A stretch of 61,825 nucleotides of DNA from Bacteroidota bacterium (GTDB lineage: Bacteria; Bacteroidota; Bacteroidia; Chitinophagales; Chitinophagaceae). Shown here piece after piece: positions 18,501-25,620 of the stretch. A program made the position numbers and the translations under genes. The stretch's first letter is position 1; each line of letters begins with the position of its first letter. The notes under the pieces were generated by a model, which ran no database searches, had not been told where the DNA came from, and saw nothing but the letters and a program-made list of their open reading frames with translations. The stretch lies in the NCBI GenBank assembly GCA_013286305.1, contig JABDFW010000009.1, positions 1 to 61,825 of the forward strand. The letters run 5' to 3'.

Positions 18501-18725
18501 ACTTTTTCTTACCGGTATTTCACAACCGGCTGCTATTGCGGCAGCAGCAGTGCTAAAACCTAAATATTTAAGAAAATCCCTTCTTGGCGTAGGTGTTTTA
18601 AAAAAGCCTCCGCCTTCTTTACCCTCAAATGGCAGGTCTTCTTTAAATTCATCTTTACCGGCTTTTTGAAAGGCATCTGAATTATTCAGCTCTCCGAAAC
18701 TTTGCCAATGTTTATTTTGCTCCAT
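15579..18725 (-). CDS. actB: ACIII subunit ActB (molybdopterin-like domain fused to iron-sulfur domain)
   Basis: A 1048-residue periplasmic subunit. The N-terminus has a twin-arginine motif (RRDFLKYLGFS, Arg48-Arg49) followed by a hydrophobic stretch and AAGC, so it is exported folded through Tat and possibly lipidated. Residues 60-750 resemble molybdopterin oxidoreductases, but in characterised ACIII this part lacks the cofactor. The C-terminal part carries four cysteine clusters: CVGCGACVVAC, CQHCDNAPCENVC, CIGTKYCANNC, and CSFC with CQQAC. These bind the Fe-S relay that takes electrons from quinol towards the hemes. The ATG at 18725 is chosen because it matches the family opening; an ATG nine codons upstream is in frame. 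Confidence 0.95.
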   Translation of the reverse strand: MEQNKHWQSFGELNNSDAFQKAGKDEFKEDLPFEGKEGGGFFKTPTPRRDFLKYLGFSTAAAAIAAGCEIPVRKSIPFANKPEDIVPGVADYYATTYVQDGDVVSVLAKVRDGRPIKIEGNELSPITGGGTSARVQASVLDLYDSARLRFPTMGGKELTLEAADKSIAAELAGIGGAPVVILTSTINSPTTLQAISQFLAKYPGSRHVQYDAVSHTGMILANEASYGKRAIPSYRFDNAKVVVGIGADFLGTWLSPVEFARQYSKNKKIDEKNPTMSRHFHFETVASLTGSNADERYLHRPSETGAVAVALMNAVNGQGATGISDPKLKAGIEKAAKELAANKGAALVVCGSNDVNVQVVVNAINDALQAGGKTIDWSVTSNYKQGVDADFAKLVQDMNAGAVGAVLIHGANPAYTWFDAAKVASGLSKVKLTVSFSPRIDETAKLCKYVVPDNHYLESWGDAEPKSGYISLMQPTINPLFKTRQWQSSLLKWSGAATDYLSFLKTYWFAKLGGETGWDKALQDGVINPATEPATAGATFNGGGVPAAVSAINGSKKGGTTELVLYQKVAIGAGQGAINPWLQEMPDPLSKATWDNYVVISPTMAKSLIGVDVTNNGQADDYEVNPPKRQVTVKFNGQSVTLPALIIPGTQINTIGIAVGYGRNKEIGLAAQTDEGDAVGKNVFPFASLNGNGVQFFCENVDVSLSDDPKYVIAQEQTHSSYDTPQGKRVEVMKELTLNDFKKSPDDILKDREHELAPYGGLEKFEKQGTIYGYYDKPGIHWGMSVDLNTCVGCGACVVACNAENNIPVVGKREVSRFHDMHWIRIDRYYSGDDIDNPTVVFQPLMCQHCDNAPCENVCPVSATNHSSEGANQMIYNRCIGTKYCANNCPFKVRRFNWADYTGADSFPHNQVGHISEVTLGMNDDLTRMVLNPDVTVRSRGVMEKCSFCAQRLQEGKLKAKKENRPLKSGENNEWDLKVACQQACPTNAIVFGNANDKNSAISQMRQSNPYRLFHSLEQLHVLPNVNYLAKVRNRDEEDATMEESKGA

Positions 18726-18820
18726 ATTTACCCTGTCCGCTAAGAGGGACATTTATGTAATTAAAAAATATGTTTTGGTTGGCCTTCCTCCTGCTGCCCA
18801 AAAGGGCTCGAAGGACAATA

Positions 18821-20083
18821 TTAATAATGACATTTCTGGCATTCTGTACCGCCAATATTCTCAACAGTTACACTATCCATTGCATGATTCTTTATCTTAT
18901 CCTGGAATTTCTCGTAAATGCTGTAGAAACTATTGTCAGTAAAATGAACCTTGGTTGTGCGGTGGCAGTTTATACACCAGCCCATGCTTAAAGGCGCAAA
19001 CTGGTACACTTCATCCATTTTAGTTATTTCGCCATGGCAGGTTTGGCACTGTACTTTACCTGCTACTACGTGCTGTGAGTGGTTAAAATATACATGGTCG
19101 GGCAGGTTGTGTATCCTAACCCATTCAATTGGCTTTGCTTTGGTTGCATCCCATGTTTGGCCGGCAGTATATCCTGCATAACTATATAATTTTTGTATTT
19201 CTGCGGTACCATTAACTTCTTCACCTTCCGCAGTGTATAATTTGGCTGTTCCGTTGTATTCTTTTATTGCCATATGGCAGTTCATACAAATATTCACGGA
19301 TGGTATAGTAGCCTGTTTGCCCTGGTAAGTACCAATATGGCAATACATACAATTTACCTGGTTAACGCCTGCATGTACTTTGTGTGAGTAAAAAATAGGT
19401 TGTTTTGGCTGAAAGTGCTGGGTGCGGCCCAAACCAATGGCGCCCATAACAGTATAATAGCCGCCTACAAGAAATATAATTACGGTTCCGAAAGCTATAT
19501 ACGCCTTATTTTTCCAGAAAGAAACAGGCTCCTCTGCGGGAACGCCGCTTTTATCATCCGCCAGCTTTTTAAGATTAGCGTTTACCTGCAATAATACAAA
19601 GGTGATAATGGCAAGAACTAAAGTAAGAATACCAAAAAGTAGTGTGTTATCCCCCTCGGGCTGGCCAGGTTGTACCGGGTTTGTACCAGCAACAGGTGGT
19701 ACGTAACTTCCTATATATGCAATAATATCATCAACATCCTGCGATTTTAATGTACCATTAAAATCAGTCATTGCACCCTTAGACTTATACTTTTCAACCA
19801 CACCCATGGCATAAGGGTACTTGGCAGCAATAACGCCGGGATTATGCTGAATCCAGTTGTGCAGCATTTTTTTGTCGGGCCAACGTTCAACTGCTCCCAT
19901 CAAAGCAGGCCCAAGTATCTCTTTCTCCATTGCATGGCACGAAGTACAATTGGCCTGGAACAAGGTTTTGCCATTTGCGGCATTACCTGTACCCTGCGCA
20001 CATAAATGGCCGCTAAAAAGAAATAAAAAAGTAAATACAAGTCCAAAAGTCAGTTTCGCGGCGATACTTCTAAAGTGGGTCAT
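18821..20083 (-). CDS. actA: ACIII subunit ActA, multiheme cytochrome c
   Basis: A 420-residue exported cytochrome, first gene of the operon. A signal peptide (about residues 1-29, ending HLCAQ) is followed by a class I cytochrome-like domain with CTSCH (Cys46). One membrane helix lies near 146-166, another near 189-210, and then come five further motifs: CMYCH, CMNCH, CQTCH, CINCH and CQKCH, the last within three residues of the C-terminus. That is six heme c sites, one more than the five reported for the Rhodothermus ActA. The start at 20083 gives the better signal peptide; an upstream in-frame ATG at 20146 would read through the likely promoter. Confidence 0.93.
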   Translation of the reverse strand: MTHFRSIAAKLTFGLVFTFLFLFSGHLCAQGTGNAANGKTLFQANCTSCHAMEKEILGPALMGAVERWPDKKMLHNWIQHNPGVIAAKYPYAMGVVEKYKSKGAMTDFNGTLKSQDVDDIIAYIGSYVPPVAGTNPVQPGQPEGDNTLLFGILTLVLAIITFVLLQVNANLKKLADDKSGVPAEEPVSFWKNKAYIAFGTVIIFLVGGYYTVMGAIGLGRTQHFQPKQPIFYSHKVHAGVNQVNCMYCHIGTYQGKQATIPSVNICMNCHMAIKEYNGTAKLYTAEGEEVNGTAEIQKLYSYAGYTAGQTWDATKAKPIEWVRIHNLPDHVYFNHSQHVVAGKVQCQTCHGEITKMDEVYQFAPLSMGWCINCHRTTKVHFTDNSFYSIYEKFQDKIKNHAMDSVTVENIGGTECQKCHY

Positions 20084-20132
20084 ATTCACAAAGCTGTTGG
20101 TTGGATGTGGAAAAATTATTCCCCGGACGGCG

Positions 20133-20157
20133 CAAAAATATGACACGATGTTGACAA
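20133..20157 (-). promoter_or_regulatory. Probable -7 box for the actA respiratory operon
   Basis: On the minus strand TATTTTTG (20133-20140) fits the Bacteroidota -7 consensus TAnnTTTG and lies 50 bases before the actA ATG. A TTTG 14 bases further upstream is too close for the usual 19-21 spacing, so the -33 element is uncertain. The rest of the 200-base gap between the divergent actA and purN genes is AT-rich with no other clear site. Confidence 0.45.
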
Positions 20158-20290
20158 ACCATCATGCTGTTTAAATTTTTTTTAACCATTTACCTATGCT
20201 ATATTCCGCGCTTTTATTAAGAGTTGCTGTAAAAAACATTTACCCTCAACTTCAATTTTTTCAACATTTTTGTGAACCAATAAGCATAAC

Positions 20291-20953
20291 ATGAGCGCTA
20301 ATATAGCCATTTTCGCGTCAGGGGCGGGCAGCAATGCCCGCAGGATCATTGAGTACTTCACACCCCCACCCCCTGCCCCTCTCCATCCGATAATTGCGGG
20401 AGAGAAGGGGAAAAGTCACATCAGGCCGGAAAGCCTGCTAAAAAAAGAAATAAAAATTTCATTGATCGTTTCTAACAAGCCTGGTGCAGGGGTATTAAAA
20501 ATTGCAGAAGAGTTTAATATTCCGTCTATTATATTAGATAAAGAAAAATTCTTCAGGGGCAATGCTTATGTTGATGAGTTAAAAAATGCCAATATCGGGC
20601 TTATTGTTCTTGCGGGTTTTTTGTGGAAAGTACCTTCAGCGTTAATTAATGCCTTTCCCGGCAAAATACTTAATATCCACCCGGCCTTGTTGCCCAAATA
20701 TGGGGGTAAAGGCATGTATGGCAATTTTGTGCACGAAGCGGTTATTGCCGCAGGTGATAAAAAAAGCGGCATCACCATTCATGTGGTGGATGAGTTGTAC
20801 GATCATGGAAAACACATTTTCCAGGCTATTTGCCCCGTTCTGCCCGGCGATACCCCCGAAACTTTGGCAAAACGCATTCACGAACTGGAACATAATAATT
20901 TCCCGCGGGTGATTGAGGAGTATATTAGAAATGTGGTGCTGAAGCAAGGTTGA
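20291..20953 (+). CDS. purN: Phosphoribosylglycinamide formyltransferase with a 30-residue insertion
   Basis: A 220-residue folate-dependent GAR transformylase of purine synthesis. The opening IAIFASGAGSNARRII is the phosphate-binding loop, NIHPALLPKYGGKGMYG holds the catalytic Asn128 and His130, and DELYDHG supplies Asp171. Between the first helix and the strand KISLIVSNKPGAGVL, residues 24-53 are a Pro-rich then basic stretch (TPPPPAPLHP onwards) with no counterpart in ordinary PurN, whose loop here is only a few residues. The matching DNA, 20360-20449, is palindromic and C/G-skewed, so it looks like a repeat captured in frame. All catalytic residues remain, so the enzyme may still work. 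Confidence 0.93.
   Translation: MSANIAIFASGAGSNARRIIEYFTPPPPAPLHPIIAGEKGKSHIRPESLLKKEIKISLIVSNKPGAGVLKIAEEFNIPSIILDKEKFFRGNAYVDELKNANIGLIVLAGFLWKVPSALINAFPGKILNIHPALLPKYGGKGMYGNFVHEAVIAAGDKKSGITIHVVDELYDHGKHIFQAICPVLPGDTPETLAKRIHELEHNNFPRVIEEYIRNVVLKQG
20360..20449 (+). repeat. Palindromic repeat inserted in frame within purN
   Basis: A 90-base segment begins with a C-rich run (20361-20383) answered by GGGAGAGAAGGGG (20398-20410) to form an imperfect hairpin. It is followed by CAGGC-CGGAAA-GCCTG. Base composition and palindromic structure differ from the flanking purN sequence; the length is a multiple of three and the frame stays open. Confidence 0.6.
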
Positions 20954-20961
20954 GGATGTAA

Positions 20962-21216
20962 GGTTTAAAGGCAATGTCATTTAGTTAATGAACTATTGCC
21001 CCAGAGGGGCATCGTGTTTATAGAGTGTGCATAATGCTTTTTCATTGGCTCCGTATGGAGCCACGTAAGCCATATATAATTAACACGTGGCTCCATACGG
21101 AGCCCTAAGACAATACGACCCGCCTATTTCTATAAACACGAAACTCCTTTGGAGTTAAAAAAAACTTACATTAGTTTTACGCATTGCTCTTAACTAAACG
21201 ACATTAGCTTTAAAGG
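20962..21216. repeat. Nested palindromic MITE-like element after purN
   Basis: Four layers of inverted symmetry share one centre near 21076. The outer arms TTTAAAG..AATGTC.TTTAGTTAA (20965-20988) match 21191-21216 on the other strand. CGTGTTTATAGA (21013-21024) pairs with TCTATAAACACG (21129-21140). GGCTCCGTATGGAGCCACGT (21047-21066) pairs perfectly with 21085-21104, and each of these arms is itself a hairpin. CCCC-AGA-GGGG and ACTCC-TTT-GGAGT hairpins flank them. The element fills the gap between the convergent purN and CoA hydrolase genes and has no open frame. Confidence 0.75.
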
Positions 21217-21252
21217 TGCAAGGTATTTTATGGAGATGAACGAAAAAAGGGA

Positions 21253-22536
21253 TTAAGGCAAACATTTAAATCTCTCGCAATAAGCTTTTTCAAGCGCTTC
21301 ACGATGACCGGGGTGGGCTATATTAATTAACGCTTTTGCCCGTTGCTTTAAATTCCTGCCAAACAGGTTTACTAAACCGTATTCCGTAACCACCCAGTGC
21401 ACATGCCCGCGTGTAGTAACTACTCCCGCGCCTTCTTTCAGGAACGGAACAATACGCGACACCCCTTTTGAAGTTACCGAAGGCAATGCAATAATGGGTT
21501 TACCGCCTTCTGATAATGAAGCCCCTCTTATAAAATCCATCTGGCCACCTATGCCGGAATACTGGTAAGTACCAATAGAATCGGCGCACACCTGGCCTGT
21601 AAGGTCAATCTCTATTGCACTGTTTATAGCTACTACTTTAGGATTTTGTTTTATAATGCTTGTATCATTTACATAACTTATTTCCATAACCCTTACGCTG
21701 GCGTTATCGTCCACAAAATCGTACAGCCTGCGGGTGCCTGCCAAAAAACCTGTTACCGAACGGCCGCGGTTTAGTTTTTTAAGCGTATTGTTAATTACGC
21801 CAGACTCTATCAGCGGTATCACACCGTCAGACATCATTTCAGTATGTAGCCCAAGATTTTTATGATTGGTAAGGTTTTTTACTACCTGGTCGGGAATGCT
21901 GCCAATACCCAGTTGCAGTGTTGCACCGTCGTCAATCAATGAGGCTACATTAACGCCGATCTTTTCAACTGTTTCGTTACAATCACCGGCATAATCCAGT
22001 ACAGGCAGTTCTGCTTCATGCCACACAAACGCGTGTATTTTACTAACATGCAAAAAACCTTCGCCGTGTGTTCTTGGCATACGCGGGTTAACCTGCGCTA
22101 CCACATAAGCCGCCACGTCCACAGCAGCCCTGGCCACATCAACAGATGTGCCGAGCGAGCAATAACCATGCACGTCTGGCGGCGATACCTGTATCAATGC
22201 CACATCGGGTGGTAAAATATTGTTCCTGAAAAGCTGCGGTATTTCGCTTAAAAATATAGGAACATAATCGCCATATTCACTGTTTGCCACCGCTCTTGTA
22301 CCTGCTGATACAAACAGGGAATTGTAAAAAAAGCTTTCACGCAGATGTGGCTGATTAAAATCAACATCCCCAAGAATTGTTACACTAACCAGTTCCACAT
22401 TGGTAAGTTCTGCATACCTGGCCTGCATTGCATTAACAAGAGGCATTGGGACGGCAGCACTGCCATGAATAAAAACTCTTTGCCCGCTCTTTATAGGCTT
22501 TACCGCTTCCGCCGCTGTTATATATTTTATATCCAT
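21253..22536 (-). CDS. Acetyl-CoA hydrolase / 4-hydroxybutyrate CoA-transferase family protein
   Basis: A 427-residue cytoplasmic CoA-transferase of the Cat1/AbfT type. It contains RVFIHGSAAVPMPLVNAM at the N-terminus, LQLGIGSIPDQVVKNL near residue 218, and the segment NSAIEIDLTGQVCADSIG, in which the Glu forms the covalent glutamyl-CoA intermediate. GGQMDFIRGASLSEGGKPIIALPS is the C-terminal family signature. It may make acetate from acetyl-CoA, or swap CoA between acetate and another acid; the sequence alone does not decide. It is convergent to purN and apparently monocistronic. The ATG at 22536 is chosen because the family starts MDIKYITAAEAV; an in-frame ATG 14 codons upstream is less likely. 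Confidence 0.9.
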   Translation of the reverse strand: MDIKYITAAEAVKPIKSGQRVFIHGSAAVPMPLVNAMQARYAELTNVELVSVTILGDVDFNQPHLRESFFYNSLFVSAGTRAVANSEYGDYVPIFLSEIPQLFRNNILPPDVALIQVSPPDVHGYCSLGTSVDVARAAVDVAAYVVAQVNPRMPRTHGEGFLHVSKIHAFVWHEAELPVLDYAGDCNETVEKIGVNVASLIDDGATLQLGIGSIPDQVVKNLTNHKNLGLHTEMMSDGVIPLIESGVINNTLKKLNRGRSVTGFLAGTRRLYDFVDDNASVRVMEISYVNDTSIIKQNPKVVAINSAIEIDLTGQVCADSIGTYQYSGIGGQMDFIRGASLSEGGKPIIALPSVTSKGVSRIVPFLKEGAGVVTTRGHVHWVVTEYGLVNLFGRNLKQRAKALINIAHPGHREALEKAYCERFKCLP

Positions 22537-22693
22537 AGATAAATTAACCAGGGGCAAAAATGAAAAAATACAGGCCATAAAGGCATGACGTTAATCATAC
22601 AGTTAACTGATTATAACAGGAGGGTTTTTCTGAATTTTATCAAGGGGTTATTGGAATATTATGTTTCCCCGTTGTGCTAACCGGTAAGTTTAC

Positions 22694-23135
22694 ATGCTCC
22701 ATAGGAGCATTTGGTGGGTAGAAAAAATATAAAAAGGTTAAGTTCGTTCCGTAGGAAAGATTGGTGCTGTTGAATTAAATTGCATACAATAATACTCGTA
22801 TATGCCAAATACTTATACTCAAATACATATTCAATTTGTATTTGCAGTAAGATACGGAGCAGCTCTTATTGATGCAAAATGGCAGGAGGGGTATGGGGCT
22901 TTTTCATATGGCAGAAGCCAGGTTGATGACGTAATAAGATATTTTCAGAACCAGGAAATACATCATCGCAAAGAAACTTTTCTGGATGAATATAAAAAGA
23001 TTCTGAATGCATTTGATATTCAATGGGAAGAGCCATATATTTTTAAGGAATTGGAATAGCACCATGCTCTCCTAAAGGAGTGTCGGAGAATGAACATACC
23101 TGTTTTACTACCCACCAAATGTTCCTAACGGAACA
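22694..23135 (+). mobile_element. REP/RAYT element with terminal hairpins and inverted GGTGGGTAG boxes
   Basis: The left end is ATGCTCC-ATA-GGAGCAT followed by TTGGTGGGTAG (22694-22721). The right end is CTACCCACCAAA followed by TGTTCC-TAAC-GGAACA (23108-23135). ATTTGGTGGGTAG and CTACCCACCAAAT are a perfect 13-base inverted pair. Smaller hairpins (TTCC-GTA-GGAA near 22747-22757 and CTCC-TAAA-GGAG near 23070-23082) sit just inside. The element encloses a transposase remnant. A transposase-free relative with the same boxes lies at 48508-48637. Confidence 0.75.
22802..23059 (+). pseudogene. REP-associated tyrosine transposase (IS200-like), internally deleted
   Basis: An 85-residue frame begins MPNTYTQIHIQFVFAVRYG, the standard opening of Bacteroidota REP-associated transposases (Y1_Tnp family). 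It then jumps after DAKW to WQEGYGAFSYGRSQV, which in full-length relatives (about 150 residues) lies some 60-65 residues further on. It ends normally with NQEIHHRKETFLDEY and FKELE. The lost middle includes the HUH metal site (MPDHIH type), so the protein cannot cut DNA. The frame is intact across the junction, which points to a clean in-frame deletion, not decay. The assignment rests on remembered family sequence. Confidence 0.8.
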
Positions 23136-23211
23136 CCATTGTTACAATTACTAAGATGCCCTTTCGCGCTATTTCCATATACTTATTTATCTTCCCCAAA
23201 AATTTGCTGTC

Positions 23212-24483
23212 ATGAAAAAAGCATTTCATCCCCTTTTGCTGCTTTGTTCCTTTTTACTTTCAGTGGTAAGTTTTTCCCAAACCATTGATATATCAGGGAA
23301 ACCCGATCCATCTGTTGATTACAGCAGGCTTAAAAGAATTGATACCGTTATTAATAGTTATATACAAAACGGTTGGATAAAAGGCATAGTAACCCTTGTA
23401 GTAAAAGATAATCAGATTGTGCAATACAAAGGCTATGGCTACTTAGATGCTGAAACTAAAAAGGCCATGCCCGGCGATGCTCTGTTCCGTCTTGCGTCAC
23501 AATCAAAAGCAATCATAAGTGCGGGCGTAATGACCTTATATGAAGAAGGCAAATTTACCCTTGATGAGCCGATAGCAGATTTTATTCCCGAATTCCGTCA
23601 CCCGCAGGTACTTGATAAATACAATAAAGCAGATACTACCTATACCACTGTTGCGGCAAAAAGGGAGATAACTTTCCGCGACCTTCTTACACATACCTCA
23701 GGGCTTGATTACGCAGACATTGGCAGCCCTAACATGGTAGCCATTTATGCAAAGGCAGGCATCCCGGTAGGGTTGGGTATAGTTGACGGGGACCTGAAAG
23801 AACGTATGAGGACGCTTGCCAAACTGCCCCTGGTGCACCAGCCTGGCGAACAATGGACGTACAGCCTTGGAATAGATGTTCTGGGTGCGCTTGTTGAAAT
23901 AATAAGCGGCACCAACCTTGAAGATTATCTAATGCAGAAAATATTTAAGCCTTTGGGAATGAAGGATACCTATTTTAATGTACCTGCCTCCAAAGCCGGC
24001 CGCCTGGCAACCGTTTACTCGGAAGATTCATTGCAGCACGTTATAAAGTGGGGAAAGGCTTTCCGCAATATTGATCCTGATTATCCGCTTGCGAACAAAC
24101 GCTATTTTTCGGGAGGGGCCGGGTTAACAGGCACTGCTTACGATTACGCAATCTTTTTGCAAATGATGCTGAACAAAGGCAAATACAATGGCGTTCAGGT
24201 ATTGGCGCCACGTACCGTTGAGCTGATGACCAGCGGGCAGTTGGACTTTATGTTCAACGGTGCTGATAATTTTGGGTTGGGCTTTGACATTACCAGCGAA
24301 AAATCCGCAGCAAGGCAGCCAAGAAATGCCGGTTCATTTTCCTGGGGTGGGTATTTTGGCACTACCTACTGGGCCGACCCTAAAGCAAAACTAATATGCC
24401 TTATTATGACACAGCAAAACCCAAATAGCCACGGCGATATCGCCACAAAAGTTGAACAATTAGTTTACCAAAGCCTGAGATGA
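23212..24483 (+). CDS. Secreted serine hydrolase, class C beta-lactamase / esterase family
   Basis: A 423-residue protein with a signal peptide (MKKAFHPLLLLCSFLLSVVSFSQ). The beta-lactamase-related fold is shown by the S-x-x-K motif SQSK (Ser96, Lys99) in FRLASQSKAIIS, and by the Tyr motif in QWTYSLGIDVLGALVE. The third motif seems to be within GSFSWGGYFGTTYWADP near the C-terminus. Members act as D-Ala-D-Ala peptidases, esterases or peptidases; antibiotic resistance should not be assumed. A member of this length with a C-terminal FSWGGYFGT is common in Bacteroidota and often near other secreted hydrolases. It is followed immediately by a repeat unit shared with the 56-kb locus. Confidence 0.88.
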   Translation: MKKAFHPLLLLCSFLLSVVSFSQTIDISGKPDPSVDYSRLKRIDTVINSYIQNGWIKGIVTLVVKDNQIVQYKGYGYLDAETKKAMPGDALFRLASQSKAIISAGVMTLYEEGKFTLDEPIADFIPEFRHPQVLDKYNKADTTYTTVAAKREITFRDLLTHTSGLDYADIGSPNMVAIYAKAGIPVGLGIVDGDLKERMRTLAKLPLVHQPGEQWTYSLGIDVLGALVEIISGTNLEDYLMQKIFKPLGMKDTYFNVPASKAGRLATVYSEDSLQHVIKWGKAFRNIDPDYPLANKRYFSGGAGLTGTAYDYAIFLQMMLNKGKYNGVQVLAPRTVELMTSGQLDFMFNGADNFGLGFDITSEKSAARQPRNAGSFSWGGYFGTTYWADPKAKLICLIMTQQNPNSHGDIATKVEQLVYQSLR

Positions 24484-24515
24484 TTGCAGATTGACGATTG
24501 CAGATTTCAGATTAA
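24484..24515 (+). repeat. 31-base ATTGCAGATT-type repeat unit directly after a stop codon
   Basis: Starting at the TGA of the serine hydrolase (24481-24483), the text ATTGCAGATT, GACGATTGCA, GATTTCAGATT is a run of GATTGCA/GATTTCA words. It matches 30 of 31 bases at 56241-56271, where the unit is paired with an inverted copy. Confidence 0.7.
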
Positions 24516-24562
24516 CGGTTCGTAAACTAAAATTGGGATAGTACGTCTGCTGTCTTATATTT

Positions 24563-25441
24563 TCAGCTTGCCGTTTTTATTATATCCATCACACTGTTAT
24601 AATAGTGCCCTTCAAATAAAAGCAGGTGTACCAGCAGCGGGTATAGCTGGTAAAGGCTAACCCTTTTTTGCCAGCCTGGTTGCAGGGCGTATGCTTCATT
24701 GTAGTAAGTGTAAAATTGACTGTCAAATCCCCCAAAAAGCAAAGTCATGGCTATATCCATTTCGCGGTGGCCATAATAAACAGCAGGATCATAAATAACA
24801 GCCTGCCCGTTTTCCGCAACCATAAAATTACCACCCCACAGGTCGCCGTGCACCAATGCAGGCGGTTCTTTCGGAAAAAGTGACTCAAATTTATTACAAA
24901 GTTTTTCCGCCGAACGCACATCACCAATTGCGCACTTACCCTGCTTTAGCGCTTGTTGCATTAAAGGCATAATACGTTTCTGTGCGTAAAATTCGGCCCA
25001 TGTATCTGCATGTGTGTTTGATTGCGGGATTGAACCGATATAATTATTTTCACTTAACCCAAATTGTGGTTGTGTTACCTTATGCAATGCAGCAAGCCCA
25101 TACCCAAACTGCTGCCAGAAATCTTTGGCTGGCTTGCCCTTTTCAATGTATTCCATCACAAGAAAAATAGTTCCTTCAAAACTGCCATAGACAATAGGCT
25201 TAGGTACCCTGATCGCATTTGTGGAGCCTAATAAACTAAGCCCATTACTCTCCTTTTCAAACATATCTCCCCGCATATCAGCATTTGTCTTAACGAAAAA
25301 TTTACCCTTAGTAGTTTCCAATAAAAAGGTTTGGTTTATATCGCCGCCAAATACTTGCTGTACATTTTGAATACTTACATCTTTTTGTAAAACAGTTTGC
25401 AGGGAGAACGCGATATTTTGTCGCAGGCTTGCAGAAAGCAT
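24563..25441 (-). CDS. Fructosamine kinase / ketosamine-3-kinase family protein
   Basis: A 292-residue cytoplasmic kinase of the fructosamine-3-kinase family, which belongs to the aminoglycoside phosphotransferase fold. KFFVKTNADMRGDMFEKESNGLSLL gives the ATP-binding lysine and helix C. ALVHGDLWGGNFMV holds the catalytic Asp, and AVIYDPAVYYGHREMDIAMTLLFGGF holds the metal-binding Asp. The family phosphorylates ketosamines formed by protein glycation, so this is a likely protein-deglycation repair enzyme; the real substrate is unproved. It diverges from the sigma factor gene at 25621 across a gap filled by an inverted degenerate repeat. Confidence 0.88.
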   Translation of the reverse strand: MLSASLRQNIAFSLQTVLQKDVSIQNVQQVFGGDINQTFLLETTKGKFFVKTNADMRGDMFEKESNGLSLLGSTNAIRVPKPIVYGSFEGTIFLVMEYIEKGKPAKDFWQQFGYGLAALHKVTQPQFGLSENNYIGSIPQSNTHADTWAEFYAQKRIMPLMQQALKQGKCAIGDVRSAEKLCNKFESLFPKEPPALVHGDLWGGNFMVAENGQAVIYDPAVYYGHREMDIAMTLLFGGFDSQFYTYYNEAYALQPGWQKRVSLYQLYPLLVHLLLFEGHYYNSVMDIIKTAS

Positions 25442-25468
25442 AAGTGATATTTCGCTTATAAATATAAT

Positions 25469-25605
25469 AGTGAAATATCAAACTGTGAAAAGTGAAACTG
25501 CGGGATGTGAACCTCTCACGTTTGTCGTTTCACGGCTTTGACTTCCCGCCTTTCACTTTTCACTATTAACTTTTAACTTCTACCTCTCACCATTCCGTCC
25601 ACAAT
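25469..25605. repeat. Inverted pair of degenerate GTGAAA repeats
   Basis: GTGAAAAGTGAAA (25485-25497) pairs exactly with TTTCACTTTTCAC (25551-25563). Next to them GCGGGA (25500-25505) pairs with TCCCGC (25544-25549), and the interior holds further GTGAAC and GTTTCAC words. The array lies between divergent genes, so it cannot be a simple terminator. Confidence 0.65.
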
Positions 25606-25608
25606 CCT

Positions 25609-25616
25609 TATTTTTG
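25609..25616 (+). promoter_or_regulatory. -7 box right before an ECF sigma gene
   Basis: TATTTTTG fits TAnnTTTG and ends five bases before the ATG at 25621, so the transcript would start at or very near the start codon (leaderless). No convincing TTTG lies 19-21 bases upstream. Confidence 0.4.
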
Positions 25617-25620
25617 GTTC

